From NCBI GenBank assembly GCA_019636615.1, contig JAHBXF010000002.1:312001-376000 (forward strand): a DNA stretch of 64,000 bases, written 5' to 3'. The notes under the pieces were generated by a model that worked only from the letters and a program-made list of their open reading frames with translations, was not told where the DNA came from and made no database searches. The position numbers and the translations under genes were made by a program. This DNA comes from Phycisphaeraceae bacterium (lineage in GTDB: Bacteria; Planctomycetota; Phycisphaerae; Phycisphaerales; UBA1924). How positions within the stretch are numbered: position 1 is the first letter of the stretch; each line of letters opens with the position of its first letter. Below are positions 8,896 through 17,014 of the stretch, piece by piece.

Positions 8896-9618
8896 ATGGA
8901 GCAAGCAAAGAAGCAAGTTGTCGAGGTCATCGACGAGGGCGCGCATGTCGAGTCCTCCAACATCGGCGTCGACCGCACCTCGACCACCGTCAAGGGCGGA
9001 CGCCGGTTCTCTTTCGGCGCGCTCATCGTTGTCGGTGATCGTCGCGGCCGCGTCGGCTTCGGGTACGGCAAGTCCAACGAAGTCCCCGCCGCCATCGAAA
9101 AGGCCGAGAAGTACGCCAAGCGATCGATGATCTCTGTGCCCCTCCTGGGAAGCACCATCCCGCACGAGGTCGAGGGCAAGTACTCAGCCAGCAAAGTCCG
9201 CCTCATCCCTGCCGCGCCGGGTACCGGCGTCGTCGCCGGCGGCACCGTCCGCACCATCCTTGAGAAAGCCGGCATCACCGACTGCCTCACCAAGTGCTAC
9301 GGCTCCACCAACAAGCGCAACGTCGTCAAGGCTGTCTTCGACGGCCTCAGCCGCCTCCGCATGAGCGGCCGCATCTCCTCCGCCCGTGGCCTCGACCTGG
9401 GACTCACCGAGATCGAGAACAAGATCGAGCGCGGCAAGCGTTTCATGCCCGCCGTCTCCGCCCGCAAAGACCGCGTCAAGGGCCCGGTCAACACCGTCGA
9501 CGATCACTCCCGCAAGGGTGGTCGAGGCCGCGGTGGCCCGCGCCGCCGCAACGTTGACACGCAGCCCGCCGACCAGCCCGCTCCCCCCGCCGCGGATGCA
9601 TCCGCCTCCAACGCCTGA
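8896..9618 (+). CDS. rpsE: 30S ribosomal protein S5 with long C-terminal tail
   Basis: 240 residues against ~166 in E. coli. The double-stranded-RNA-binding-like N-terminal domain is seen in VKGGRRFSFGALIVVGDRRG and VGFGYGKSNEVPAAIEKA; the C-terminal domain contains GTGVVAGGTVRTILEKAGI and GSTNKRNVVKAVFDGL. The last ~60 residues are Arg/Gly- and then Pro/Ala-rich and probably disordered. S5 contributes to mRNA helicase activity and decoding fidelity. No rpmD (L30) follows; rplO begins 64 bases on. Confidence 0.96.
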   Translation: MEQAKKQVVEVIDEGAHVESSNIGVDRTSTTVKGGRRFSFGALIVVGDRRGRVGFGYGKSNEVPAAIEKAEKYAKRSMISVPLLGSTIPHEVEGKYSASKVRLIPAAPGTGVVAGGTVRTILEKAGITDCLTKCYGSTNKRNVVKAVFDGLSRLRMSGRISSARGLDLGLTEIENKIERGKRFMPAVSARKDRVKGPVNTVDDHSRKGGRGRGGPRRRNVDTQPADQPAPPAADASASNA

Positions 9619-9682
9619 TCCAAGACAGATACCCGTCGCACGCTGTGCGCCAGCGACGGCCGACCGAACGGAGTGACACACC

Positions 9683-10270
9683 ATGATGATCCATGACATC
9701 ACCGCCCTCGCGGGCGCCTACAAGAATCGCAAGCGCGTCGGGCGCGGCGAAGGCTCCGGCCACGGCAAGCAGTCCGGCCGCGGCAACAAGGGCGCCAGCA
9801 GCCGCTCGGGCTACTCGCGCAAGCGCTCCTTCGAGGGCGGCCAGATGCCCTATTTCCGCCGCCTCCCCAAGTTCGGCTTCACGAACGCCCCCTTCAAGGT
9901 CGAGTTCTGGACCGTCAATATCGGCGACATCATCTCGCACCCCGACTTTAAGTCCGGTGGTGAGATCAACGCCGCCACCCTGATCGCCGCCGGCCTTGTC
10001 CGCGACGAAAGCCGCGACCTCAAGATCCTCGGCAGCATGGGTAAGGCCCAGGGCGTGAAGGCCAAGTACACCGTCGTCGCCGCCCGTGTCACGGCCTCGG
10101 CCCGCAAACTCGTCGAAGACGCCGGCGGTTCGGTGAACGAAACCGGCACCCGCCGCGACCGTGTCCGCGGCATCGACCGCAACTCGGAAGACAAGACCCC
10201 CAAGAACCTCACCAAGAAACTCCGCCGCGGCAACAACAAGAAGTCGGCCCCAGCGCCCGCCGCCGAGTAA
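9683..10270 (+). CDS. rplO: 50S ribosomal protein L15
   Basis: 195 residues, L15/uL15, longer than the common ~145. The conserved N-terminal region KRVGRGEGSGHGKQSGRGNK and FEGGQMPYFRRLPKFGF is diagnostic, followed by the globular domain (INAATLIAAGLVRDESRDLK and KYTVVAARVTASARKLVEDA). A ~50-residue basic C-terminal tail ends the protein. Two adjacent ATGs (9683, 9686) make the exact start uncertain by one codon; GGAGTGACACACC precedes them. Confidence 0.96.
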   Translation: MMIHDITALAGAYKNRKRVGRGEGSGHGKQSGRGNKGASSRSGYSRKRSFEGGQMPYFRRLPKFGFTNAPFKVEFWTVNIGDIISHPDFKSGGEINAATLIAAGLVRDESRDLKILGSMGKAQGVKAKYTVVAARVTASARKLVEDAGGSVNETGTRRDRVRGIDRNSEDKTPKNLTKKLRRGNNKKSAPAPAAE

Positions 10271-10326
10271 TCCCGGTTCTACCATACCGCCGTTCGGCTC
10301 CGCCGTCCGGCCAGCAGTCCTCAGCG

Positions 10327-10360
10327 ATGGGCCGGTCCTGTTGGGCCGGCCCATGCTCTT
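10327..10360 (+). terminator. Hairpin between rplO and secY (possible attenuator)
   Basis: Nine-base perfect arms 10327-10335 and 10346-10354 enclose a 10-base loop and are followed by GCTCTTTCCCCC. The T-run is short, so full termination is doubtful; partial termination or RNA processing that lowers secY expression relative to ribosomal proteins is plausible. It lies 48 bases before the secY start. Confidence 0.4.
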
Positions 10361-10407
10361 TCCCCCTCAGTCTCTTTCGCACCCGTGCCGGTGCAGGGAA
10401 TGTCCAG

Positions 10408-11850
10408 ATGTTCCAGACGTTGGTCAACGTCTTCAAAGTCCCCGAACTCCGCGGCAAAATCCTCTTCACCCTGGGGATGCTGGTCGTCTTCCGCATCGGC
10501 CACTGGGTCCCCCTGCCCGGTGTCGATCAGACCGAACTCGCCAAGGCCTTCAGCGCCGCCACCAGCGACGGGTCTACCTTCGCGCGCCTGGCCAACTTCG
10601 TCTCCATCTTCTCGGGCGGGGCGCTTTCCCACTCCACCATCTTCGGCCTGGGCATCATGCCCTACATCACCGCCGGCATCATCTTCCAACTTCTTCAAAC
10701 CGCCCTTCCTCAACTCAAGAAACTCCAGGAAGAGGGCATGTCCGGCCGCCAGAAAATCATGGAGTACACGCGCTACGCCACCGTCGCGCTGTGCATCATG
10801 CAGGCCATCGGCTGGCTCACCTTCCTGGCGCAGCAGAACCTGATCCTCCCGCAATGGCGTGAGAACCCCATCTGGTGGATCATGGGCGTCTCAGCGCTCA
10901 CCGCCGGCACCATGTTCCTCATGTGGCTCGGCGAGCAGATCGACAAGCACGGCATCGGCAACGGCGCCTCCATGATCATCATGGCCGGCATCGTCGGCGG
11001 CATCCCCAGCGCCTTCATGTCCCTGCGTGCCAACTTCGATCCAAGCGACCCCAAGAAAATCGGCTGGATGGGCATCATCCTCCTCGCCGCTGGTTTCGTC
11101 GTGGTCGTCGCCAGCGCGGTCATCATGACCATCGCGCAGCGTCGCATCCCGGTGCAGCAGGCCAAGCACACCCGCGGCCGCAAGGTGTACGGCGGTCAGA
11201 AGAGCTACCTGCCCCTGCGTGTCAACCACGGCGGCGTGATGCCCATCATCTTTGCCAGTTCCCTCATGATGTTCCCCTCGCTCCTCTTCAGCAGCATGCG
11301 CGAGTGGATCCAGGGCGCTGTCACCGCCCGCGCCCAGGCCGACCTTGCCCAGGGCATCGAGGCCGCGTCTCAAGACTCGGTCTGGCTCGATATCGCCACC
11401 TTCCTCAGCGATGCCTTCAACCCGGGCGAGTTCCCCTACGTCTTCCTCTACATCCTCATGGTCTATTTCTTCAGTTACTTCTGGATCACGGTCCAGTTCA
11501 ACCCCGAAGAAATGAGCAAGCAACTCAAGGACAACGGCTCCTTCATCCCCGGCCTGCGCCCCGGCCCGAGAACAGCCGAGTATCTCGAAACCGTGATGTC
11601 CCGCATCACCTTCGTCGGTGCCGGCTTCCTGGCGCTGGTGGCCATCATGCCCACCGTCATCAACAGCGCGATGAACATTGACTACGTTGTCACGCAGTTC
11701 CTCGGCGGCACAGGCCTGCTCATCGTGGTCTCTGTCACCATGGACGTGCTCCAGCGCATCGAGGCAAACCTCCTGATGCGCAACTACGCCGGCTTCCTCG
11801 GCGGTGGGGGAGATGAGCCCGGCCCGCGTCTGCGCGGGCCAAGGTTCTAA
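10408..11850 (+). CDS. secY: Protein translocase subunit SecY
   Basis: 480 residues. The frame opens at 10327, but the SecY N-terminus MFQTLVNVFKVPELRGKI at ATG 10408 fits the family and is preceded by CAGGGAA. Ten hydrophobic segments are expected; conserved features visible are FRIGHWVPLPGVD (first helix/plug region), GLGIMPYITAGIIFQLL, the cytoplasmic loop RRIPVQQAKHTRG, YLPLRVNHGGVMPIIFA, and FNPEEMSKQLKDNGSFIPG before the last helices. SecY forms the protein-conducting channel in the inner membrane. map follows 11 bases later; adk, often between them, is absent. Confidence 0.97.
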   Translation: MFQTLVNVFKVPELRGKILFTLGMLVVFRIGHWVPLPGVDQTELAKAFSAATSDGSTFARLANFVSIFSGGALSHSTIFGLGIMPYITAGIIFQLLQTALPQLKKLQEEGMSGRQKIMEYTRYATVALCIMQAIGWLTFLAQQNLILPQWRENPIWWIMGVSALTAGTMFLMWLGEQIDKHGIGNGASMIIMAGIVGGIPSAFMSLRANFDPSDPKKIGWMGIILLAAGFVVVVASAVIMTIAQRRIPVQQAKHTRGRKVYGGQKSYLPLRVNHGGVMPIIFASSLMMFPSLLFSSMREWIQGAVTARAQADLAQGIEAASQDSVWLDIATFLSDAFNPGEFPYVFLYILMVYFFSYFWITVQFNPEEMSKQLKDNGSFIPGLRPGPRTAEYLETVMSRITFVGAGFLALVAIMPTVINSAMNIDYVVTQFLGGTGLLIVVSVTMDVLQRIEANLLMRNYAGFLGGGGDEPGPRLRGPRF

Positions 11851-11861
11851 ACCCGCGCCGC

Positions 11862-12662
11862 GTGCGCCCCGGCGTTCACACGCACATCACCCCCCGCGAC
11901 GCCCAGCGCGCCGCGGGGGGTCTTTGTGCGCAAACACTCGCCCACGCCGCCACACACATCAGGCCCGGCACCACGACCGCCCAACTGGGCGCGATCATCG
12001 CCGACCACCTCCTCCGGCACAACGCATCGTCTGTCATGCTCGGCGCGTCGTTCGACGCCCGCCGACCCTTCCCGGCGTGCGTCGCCATCAACGTCAACGA
12101 AGAAGTGACGCATTCGATACCCGGCCCGCGCATTCTCCGCGGTGGTGACATCGTCACCATCGACCTCGCCGTCCGTGCTCCGGGCGAGCACGGCCTCTGC
12201 GCAGACGCCGCCATCACGCGAGTCGTCGGCCCCGCCGCCGACCATTCCCGGGCGAGAACACTGCTGGCCGCCGCCCGCTCAGCCCTGGCCGCGGCCCTGA
12301 GCATCCTGCGCCCCGGCGTGCTTTGGGATGATGTCGTCTTCGCCGCCTCGGCCGCCGCACGCCGTCACCAGGCGTGTCTGATCCCTCAACTCGCCAGCCA
12401 CGGCATCGGCCATGATCTCCACGAGGTGCCCGTCCTTCCCTGGCAACCGGGCTCGGGCATCACGCTCGCCAGAGGCATGACCCTTGCCATCGAGCCCGCA
12501 GTTGTCGAAGGGCTTTCTCCGCCCGCACTCATCGAACTCGATGATGGCTGGACGACCATCACTCCCGATCGCCGCTGGGCCGCATTCGAGGAGCGAACCG
12601 TCCGCCTGACCCGTCACCACGCCCAGATCCTCACCCCTGCCTTGACATCGAGTCCCGCTTGA
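11862..12662 (+). CDS. map: Methionine aminopeptidase, type I
   Basis: 266 residues with a GTG start. It removes the initiator methionine from nascent proteins using two divalent metals. The pita-bread fold ligands are all present: D101 (VTIDLAV), D115 (LCADAAI), H180 (SHGIGHDLHE), E211 (LAIEPA) and E243 (FEERTV), plus the substrate histidines H84 and H187. The D101-D115 interval is three residues longer than the usual 11. The upstream half is Ala/Arg-rich and less conserved than in E. coli. Located directly after secY, as in many bacteria. Confidence 0.92.
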   Translation: MRPGVHTHITPRDAQRAAGGLCAQTLAHAATHIRPGTTTAQLGAIIADHLLRHNASSVMLGASFDARRPFPACVAINVNEEVTHSIPGPRILRGGDIVTIDLAVRAPGEHGLCADAAITRVVGPAADHSRARTLLAAARSALAAALSILRPGVLWDDVVFAASAAARRHQACLIPQLASHGIGHDLHEVPVLPWQPGSGITLARGMTLAIEPAVVEGLSPPALIELDDGWTTITPDRRWAAFEERTVRLTRHHAQILTPALTSSPA

Positions 12663-12767
12663 GCCTTTCACATCCTCCCCTTGCCCGGGCATCCATCCCT
12701 TCCCGGCCCGCGCGGCGTGTCTACCCTTGTTTCCCCCGTTTCGATCTGAGTCCCCGGACAGGAATGC

Positions 12768-12992
12768 ATGAGCAAGCAAGACGACAAGTTCACCTTCGAA
12801 GCCGTAGTTACCGAGGCACTCCCGAACGCCATGTTCAAAGTGCGGCTTCCCAACGAGCAGAAATCCGAAGTGCTTGCATACGTCTCTGGCAAGATGCGCA
12901 TGAACTACATCCGCATCCTCCCGGGTGATCGCGTCACGGTTGAAATCAGCCCCTACGACCTCACCAAAGCACGAATCACCTTCCGCCATTGA
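12768..12992 (+). CDS. infA: Translation initiation factor IF-1
   Basis: 74 residues, the usual length. The S1-type OB fold is evident: [20 protein letters not shown], then [20 protein letters not shown], then [18 protein letters not shown], the near-universal IF-1 C-terminus. IF-1 occupies the 30S A site during initiation. GGACAGGAATGC precedes ATG 12768. The normal map-infA-rpmJ-rpsM order is kept, though with 225 bases before rpmJ. Confidence 0.97.
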   Translation: MSKQDDKFTFEAVVTEALPNAMFKVRLPNEQKSEVLAYVSGKMRMNYIRILPGDRVTVEISPYDLTKARITFRH

Positions 12993-13217
12993 GCGTGGGC
13001 CATGCGGACGCCCCTCTCCGTGGGCGACCCGTGGTTCGTAAAATGGAAGGGTGTCTCGGGGGCTGTTCAAGAAAATTCACAGCCGCCAGGGCACTGCCCG
13101 ACAGGTGACACCCCGCCGCGCTGCGCCTAAGATCAAGGCCCGGCGCATTTCTCGGCAGTGTGCCCCCGTTGAGGGAGCATCCCGGTCCCGCGTCGCTCAA
13201 TCAGTTTCAGGTGCACC

Positions 13218-13334
13218 ATGAAGGTCAAAGCCAGCGTCAAGAAAATGTGTGGTTCCTGCCAGGTTGTTCGCCGTAAGGGCAAACTCCGCGTGATCTGCAA
13301 GACAGATCCCAAGCACAAGCAGGTCCAGGGCTGA
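13218..13334 (+). CDS. rpmJ: 50S ribosomal protein L36, zinc-binding form
   Basis: 38 residues, one of the smallest ribosomal proteins. It starts [20 protein letters not shown] and ends [11 protein letters not shown]. The zinc ligands are complete: C11, C14, C27 and H33. Position between infA and rpsM is canonical. Retention of the zinc site here contrasts with its loss in S14 of the same cluster. Confidence 0.95.
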   Translation: MKVKASVKKMCGSCQVVRRKGKLRVICKTDPKHKQVQG

Positions 13335-13454
13335 TCCGCACAGGTGTCGAGCAGGCCCCAGCCGCGTTTCAACCGCGGGGCAAGGGCCACCGTGTCGAAG
13401 TTCACGCGCCGTGCCGATCGTCCAGGCCCGGCCTCACAAGTCAGGAGTAGTGGC

Positions 13455-13835
13455 GTGCCCCGTATCGCAGGTATCGACGTTCCCGACAAGAAGAAGGTCT
13501 ACTACGCCCTCCAGTACATCCACGGCGTGGGCGAGAAGTTCGCCGCCGAGATCCTGGCCAAGGCTGGCGTTGATCCCAACACGCGCGCCTTCGAGGTGGA
13601 CGAGGAAGCACTCGCCCGCATCAACTCCATCATCGATACCGATTACCTCGTCGAAGGTGCCCTGCGCCGACAGGTTCAACAGAACATCCAGCGCCTCAAG
13701 GACATCAAGTCCTACCGCGGCGACCGCCACCGCAAGGGCCTGCCCGTCCGCGGCCAGCGCACACAGTCCAACGCCCGCACCCGCAAGGGCCGCAAGAAGA
13801 CCGTGGCCGGCAAGAAGGGCGTGAAGGCCAAGTAA
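13455..13835 (+). CDS. rpsM: 30S ribosomal protein S13
   Basis: 126 residues from a GTG start at 13455, preceded by AGGAG seven bases upstream; the family begins [MV]-P-R-I-A-G-I-D, matching [14 protein letters not shown], so the longer open frame from 13344 is not used. [19 protein letters not shown] and [19 protein letters not shown] followed by [20 protein letters not shown] are conserved. S13 forms the head bridges B1a/b and touches P-site tRNA through the basic tail. Confidence 0.96.
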   Translation: MPRIAGIDVPDKKKVYYALQYIHGVGEKFAAEILAKAGVDPNTRAFEVDEEALARINSIIDTDYLVEGALRRQVQQNIQRLKDIKSYRGDRHRKGLPVRGQRTQSNARTRKGRKKTVAGKKGVKAK

Positions 13836-13996
13836 CCCGCGGCCGCCCTTCTCGGGCGCGCCCGCAGGGGTTTGCAGCAGAAGTTCGCCGGGGGCACATC
13901 CGCCCCGTGTCAAAGGTTCACCCGCCGCACCCGCGGCATTCAGTTCACACATCGGGTACGACCCCACGCGGGTCGGTCGATCCGAGGAGCGCTTTC

Positions 13997-14371
13997 ATGG
14001 CCAAGAAGAGCAAGGTCCGCAAGAACGTCGTGCGTGGCATCGTCCACATCCGCGCGACCCAGAACAACACGATCGTCACCATCACCGATACCAACGGTGA
14101 AACCATCTGCTGGGACTCCGCCGGCACCATCGGCTTCAAGGGCGCCCGCAAGAGCACCCCCTTCGCCGCGACACGCGCCGCCGAACAGTCCGGCGGCAAG
14201 GCCCGCAAGATGGGCATGAGCGAGGTCGAGATCCGCATCCGCGGCTCGGGCGCTGGCCGCGAGAGCGCGGTCAACGGTCTGGTCGCTTCCGGCCTGCGAG
14301 TCACCGCCATCGAAGACCACACCCCGGTTCCGCACAACGGTTGCCGCCCCAAGAAGCGCCGCCGCGTCTGA
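13997..14371 (+). CDS. rpsK: 30S ribosomal protein S11
   Basis: 124 residues. The start at ATG 13997 is preceded by GAGGAGCG; the in-frame GTG-type start at 13907 gives a non-conserved leader. Conserved blocks: [57 protein letters not shown] and the C-terminus [13 protein letters not shown]11 lies in the 30S platform near the Shine-Dalgarno helix. rpsD (S4), which usually follows, is not found before rpoA. Confidence 0.97.
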   Translation: MAKKSKVRKNVVRGIVHIRATQNNTIVTITDTNGETICWDSAGTIGFKGARKSTPFAATRAAEQSGGKARKMGMSEVEIRIRGSGAGRESAVNGLVASGLRVTAIEDHTPVPHNGCRPKKRRRV

Positions 14372-14551
14372 TCCATCCGACCCTTTCCGGCGCAGCGCTC
14401 TGGCCTTCACGCTGGGCGCCGCGCCGGTGATGTACGCAGTTTTTCGCGCCTCCGAACATGGCAGAAGGCCCCGCGCTCTCGGCGTGCGGGTGTCCGCGGC
14501 TGTTCGGGCGTTTGTTCCCTCCGGGATGTGCCGAGACCTGGAAACCTGCTC

Positions 14552-15574
14552 ATGACGACCCGTGTCCGCTGGCGTGGCCTTGAACTCCCCACCCGTGTTG
14601 TAATCGACCCCAAATACCGCGGCGATACGTTCGGCCGTTTCATGATCGAGCCTTTCGAGCGGGGCTTCGGCACCACCGTCGGCAACAGCCTCCGCCGCGT
14701 GCTGCTCTCTTCTCTCGAAGGCGCCGCCGTTTCGAGCATCAAGATCAAGGGTGTTCAGCACGAGTTCTCGCCCATGAAGGGCGTGATGGAAGATGTCGTC
14801 GACATCGTTCTCAACGTCAAGAACCTTATCGTCAAGATGGAGGGCGACGAGCCCCGCACCATGAAGCTCGCGGCGCGCGGCCCCGGCGAAGTCACCGCCG
14901 ACATGATCCAGGCTGACACCGCCGTCAACATCCTCAACAAAGACCTCGTCATCGCTACCCTGACCGACGCGGTCGATTTCGAGATGGACCTGCGCGTCAC
15001 CAAGGGCCGCGGCTACGTCCCCGCCAGCGAGCAGTACAACAACCAGGAAGAGCAGGAAATCGGCCTGATCCACGTCGATTCCCTCTATTCCCCTGTCCAG
15101 CGCGTGCGCTACAAGATCGAAGAAACCCGCGTCGGTCAGCGCACCAACTACGACAAACTCACCCTCGAAATCTGGACCAACGGCACCGTCTCACCCGACA
15201 TGGCCCTGGTTGAGGCCGCCAAGATCTTCCGCAAGCACCTCAACCCCTTTGTCCAGTACTTCGAACTCGGCGAAGAGCGGGTGAGCGAAGAGGCCGCCGC
15301 CGCCGCCAGCGTCGACGAAGACCTCATCCGCAAACTCAACATGCCCATCTCCGAACTCGAACTCTCGGTCCGGGCCAGCAACTGCCTCGAGTCCGCACGC
15401 ATCGAGACGGTGGCGCAACTTGTCACCCAGACAGAAGCCGATCTTCTCAAACTGCGGTCCTTCGGTCGCACCTCCCTCCGCGAGGTCAAGCGCAAACTTC
15501 AGGACATCAGCCTCGACCTCAACACCAAACTCCCCGAGGGCTTCCAGGTCGCCCCCCCTCAGATGCCCGCCTGA
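14552..15574 (+). CDS. rpoA: RNA polymerase alpha subunit
   Basis: 340 residues from ATG 14552 (a GTG at 14528 is an alternative adding eight residues). The N-terminal domain, which dimerises and nucleates RNA polymerase assembly, shows RFMIEPFERGFGTTVGNSLR and RVLLSSLEGAAVSSIKIKGV. The C-terminal domain (from about residue 265), which contacts UP elements and activators, shows ELELSVRASNCLESARIETV and LLKLRSFGRTSLREVKRKL. A possible hairpin (14389-14397 with 14410-14420) lies in the 180-base leader. rplQ follows 105 bases later. Confidence 0.97.
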   Translation: MTTRVRWRGLELPTRVVIDPKYRGDTFGRFMIEPFERGFGTTVGNSLRRVLLSSLEGAAVSSIKIKGVQHEFSPMKGVMEDVVDIVLNVKNLIVKMEGDEPRTMKLAARGPGEVTADMIQADTAVNILNKDLVIATLTDAVDFEMDLRVTKGRGYVPASEQYNNQEEQEIGLIHVDSLYSPVQRVRYKIEETRVGQRTNYDKLTLEIWTNGTVSPDMALVEAAKIFRKHLNPFVQYFELGEERVSEEAAAAASVDEDLIRKLNMPISELELSVRASNCLESARIETVAQLVTQTEADLLKLRSFGRTSLREVKRKLQDISLDLNTKLPEGFQVAPPQMPA

Positions 15575-15679
15575 TCCCTCGCCAGTTCCAGGGGGTTCTC
15601 ACCTCCTTCCTCACGCCTATCATCTTGGCCCGGCTTGTGCCGGCCGGCCCGAACGCGGCCGTTAGTTGGAGTTTCAGTC

Positions 15680-16312
15680 ATGCGACACGGAAGAGCCGGA
15701 TACCGCCTCGGGCGACGCACCGCACACCGCACGGCCATGCTGCGCAACCTCGCCGCTGGTCTGTTCGAGCACGGGCAGATCGTCACCACCATCCCCAAGG
15801 CCAAGGCCTTGCAGCCCTTCGTTGAGAAGATCATCACCCTTGCCAAGCGAGGTGATCTCTCCTCCCGACGCCTTGTCATCGCTCGCCTGGGCGGCGATCG
15901 TCGCGGCTTCGAGTGGCTCTACATGCCCAAGAAGCCCTCGGACGCCGAGAAGGAGCGCATGCAGCAGATCCGCGATCAGCATGCCCCCTTCTTCGAACTC
16001 CCCCAGAGCAGCGAAGTCGAGCGTAACCGCTACGGCGAACTCCGCCGCTCCCCCAAACTCGTCAAGCACATCTTCGACCGCGTTGCCCCCAAGTTCGCCG
16101 AGCGCCAAGGTGGCTACACCCGCATCGTCAAACTCGGCAAGTGGCGGATTGGTGACGCTGGCGAACTCTGCCTCATCCAGTTCGTCGGCAACGAAGAAGG
16201 CGCCGAGATCGGCGGTCAGGTCAGCAGCCGTCGCCGGATCGCCGACCGCCGCACCGCCTACTACGCCACCCTGCGTAAGGGCGGCGCTGAGGCCGCCTCC
16301 GCTCAGGCCTGA
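15680..16312 (+). CDS. rplQ: 50S ribosomal protein L17 with ~50-residue insertion
   Basis: 210 residues against ~116-130 in most bacteria. ATG 15680 begins MRHGRAGYRLGRRTAHRTAM, the L17 signature, and follows TTGGAGTTTCAG. Core segments 1-72 and 127-170 (HIFDRVAPKFAERQGGYTRI, then VKLGKWRIGDAGELCLIQFV) are normal. Between them residues ~73-126 are an extra charged segment (KKPSDAEKERMQQIRDQ, then EVERNRYGELRR). A ~35-residue tail follows. L17 sits on the solvent side near the tunnel exit. It is the last gene of the cluster before a terminator. Confidence 0.95.
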   Translation: MRHGRAGYRLGRRTAHRTAMLRNLAAGLFEHGQIVTTIPKAKALQPFVEKIITLAKRGDLSSRRLVIARLGGDRRGFEWLYMPKKPSDAEKERMQQIRDQHAPFFELPQSSEVERNRYGELRRSPKLVKHIFDRVAPKFAERQGGYTRIVKLGKWRIGDAGELCLIQFVGNEEGAEIGGQVSSRRRIADRRTAYYATLRKGGAEAASAQA

Positions 16313-16360
16313 CACGCACCGCCCGCGGCTTACGTCCGTATAACACCAGGATTTCCCCTC

Positions 16361-16392
16361 AACGCCCTTCCCCGGGGCGTTTTTCTTTTTTT
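16361..16392 (+). terminator. Intrinsic terminator of the ribosomal superoperon
   Basis: Arms 16361-16367 (AACGCCC) and 16375-16381 (GGGCGTT) form a GC-rich stem with a 7-base loop, followed directly by a T-rich run (TTTCTTTTTTTCTC). This is a textbook rho-independent terminator, 49 bases after rplQ. Confidence 0.9.
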
Positions 16393-16542
16393 CTCTTCCG
16401 AACCTTCCGCCATCCAAACCAGTAGGCAGTCGAATACCATTCGGTAGTCGTGTCCGGGCTCCCCAAAGACTTTCATACGCCGAAGTCATCAGCGGGGAAC
16501 GCCCTTCAAACTGTTTGGTGACTTCGGCACAGGAGTTTTTCG

Positions 16543-16854
16543 ATGAAAGCATCTACCCTCGGCCTCTTCGCGTGTATCGGCGCCCTCGCCCTCGTCACCG
16601 GCTGCAAGTCTTCCCAGAACACCGGCAGCATGGGCGCCACCGGCGGTTCATGCTCCGAGAAGTCTTCCTGCGCCACCACGTGCGGCACCAAGAAGGAAGG
16701 CAGCATGGGCACCGTGAGCGGCAAGACCTGCTCCGACAAGGCCTCCTCCTGCTCCGAGAAGGCTTCTTCCTGCTCCACCACCAAGGACGCCAACATGGGC
16801 GCCGTGAGCGGCACCGAGAAGAAGGGCTGCTGCCCCTCCAAGAAGGCCAACTGA
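16543..16854 (+). CDS. Small cysteine-rich lipoprotein
   Basis: 103 residues with AGGAG 8 bases before the ATG. Residues 1-20 are a lipoprotein signal peptide with lipobox LVTGC, predicting lipid attachment at C21. The mature 83-residue part has nine cysteines (21, 37, 43, 47, 63, 70, 77, 96, 97) and is otherwise Ser/Lys/Gly-rich. Three imperfect repeats of about 28 residues can be seen: GSMGATGGSC, GSMGTVSGKTC and NMGAVSGTEKKGCC. It is a single-gene unit between two terminators. I do not recognise a family; metal binding or disulfide cross-linking in the envelope are possibilities only. Confidence 0.85.
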   Translation: MKASTLGLFACIGALALVTGCKSSQNTGSMGATGGSCSEKSSCATTCGTKKEGSMGTVSGKTCSDKASSCSEKASSCSTTKDANMGAVSGTEKKGCCPSKKAN

Positions 16855-16927
16855 GCCTCGTCCCGTTCCAGAGAGAGCGGGTTGACAACAAACTCAGGTC
16901 GTAGCCACCCGTTGGCGACGATCGACA

Positions 16928-16962
16928 AGGGCCGACGGCTTAAGCGCCGCCGGCCCTTTTTC
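16928..16962 (+). terminator. Intrinsic terminator after the lipoprotein gene
   Basis: Twelve-base arms 16928-16939 and 16946-16957 with one mismatch and a 6-base loop (TTAAGC), followed by five Ts. It separates the lipoprotein gene from pheS. Confidence 0.9.
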
Positions 16963-17014
16963 ATCCCCAGCCCGCCGCGCACCCTCACCCTGCGATCGTC
17001 TACACTCCGCGCCA

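Noticed and set aside
12993..13217. Promoter before rpmJ (TAAAAT at 13039-13044)
   Set aside because: No acceptable -35 element at 16-18 bases upstream.
13940..15073. 377-codon minus-strand open frame under rpsK/rpoA
   Set aside because: Antisense to two certain essential genes; composition typical of a shadow frame.
16393..16542. Operator CGAAT-ACC-ATTCG upstream of the lipoprotein gene
   Set aside because: The arms are only five bases and do not extend; too weak to call.
16963..17014. T-box or other tRNA-sensing leader before pheS
   Set aside because: The space between terminator and start is only about 50 bases, too short for such an element.
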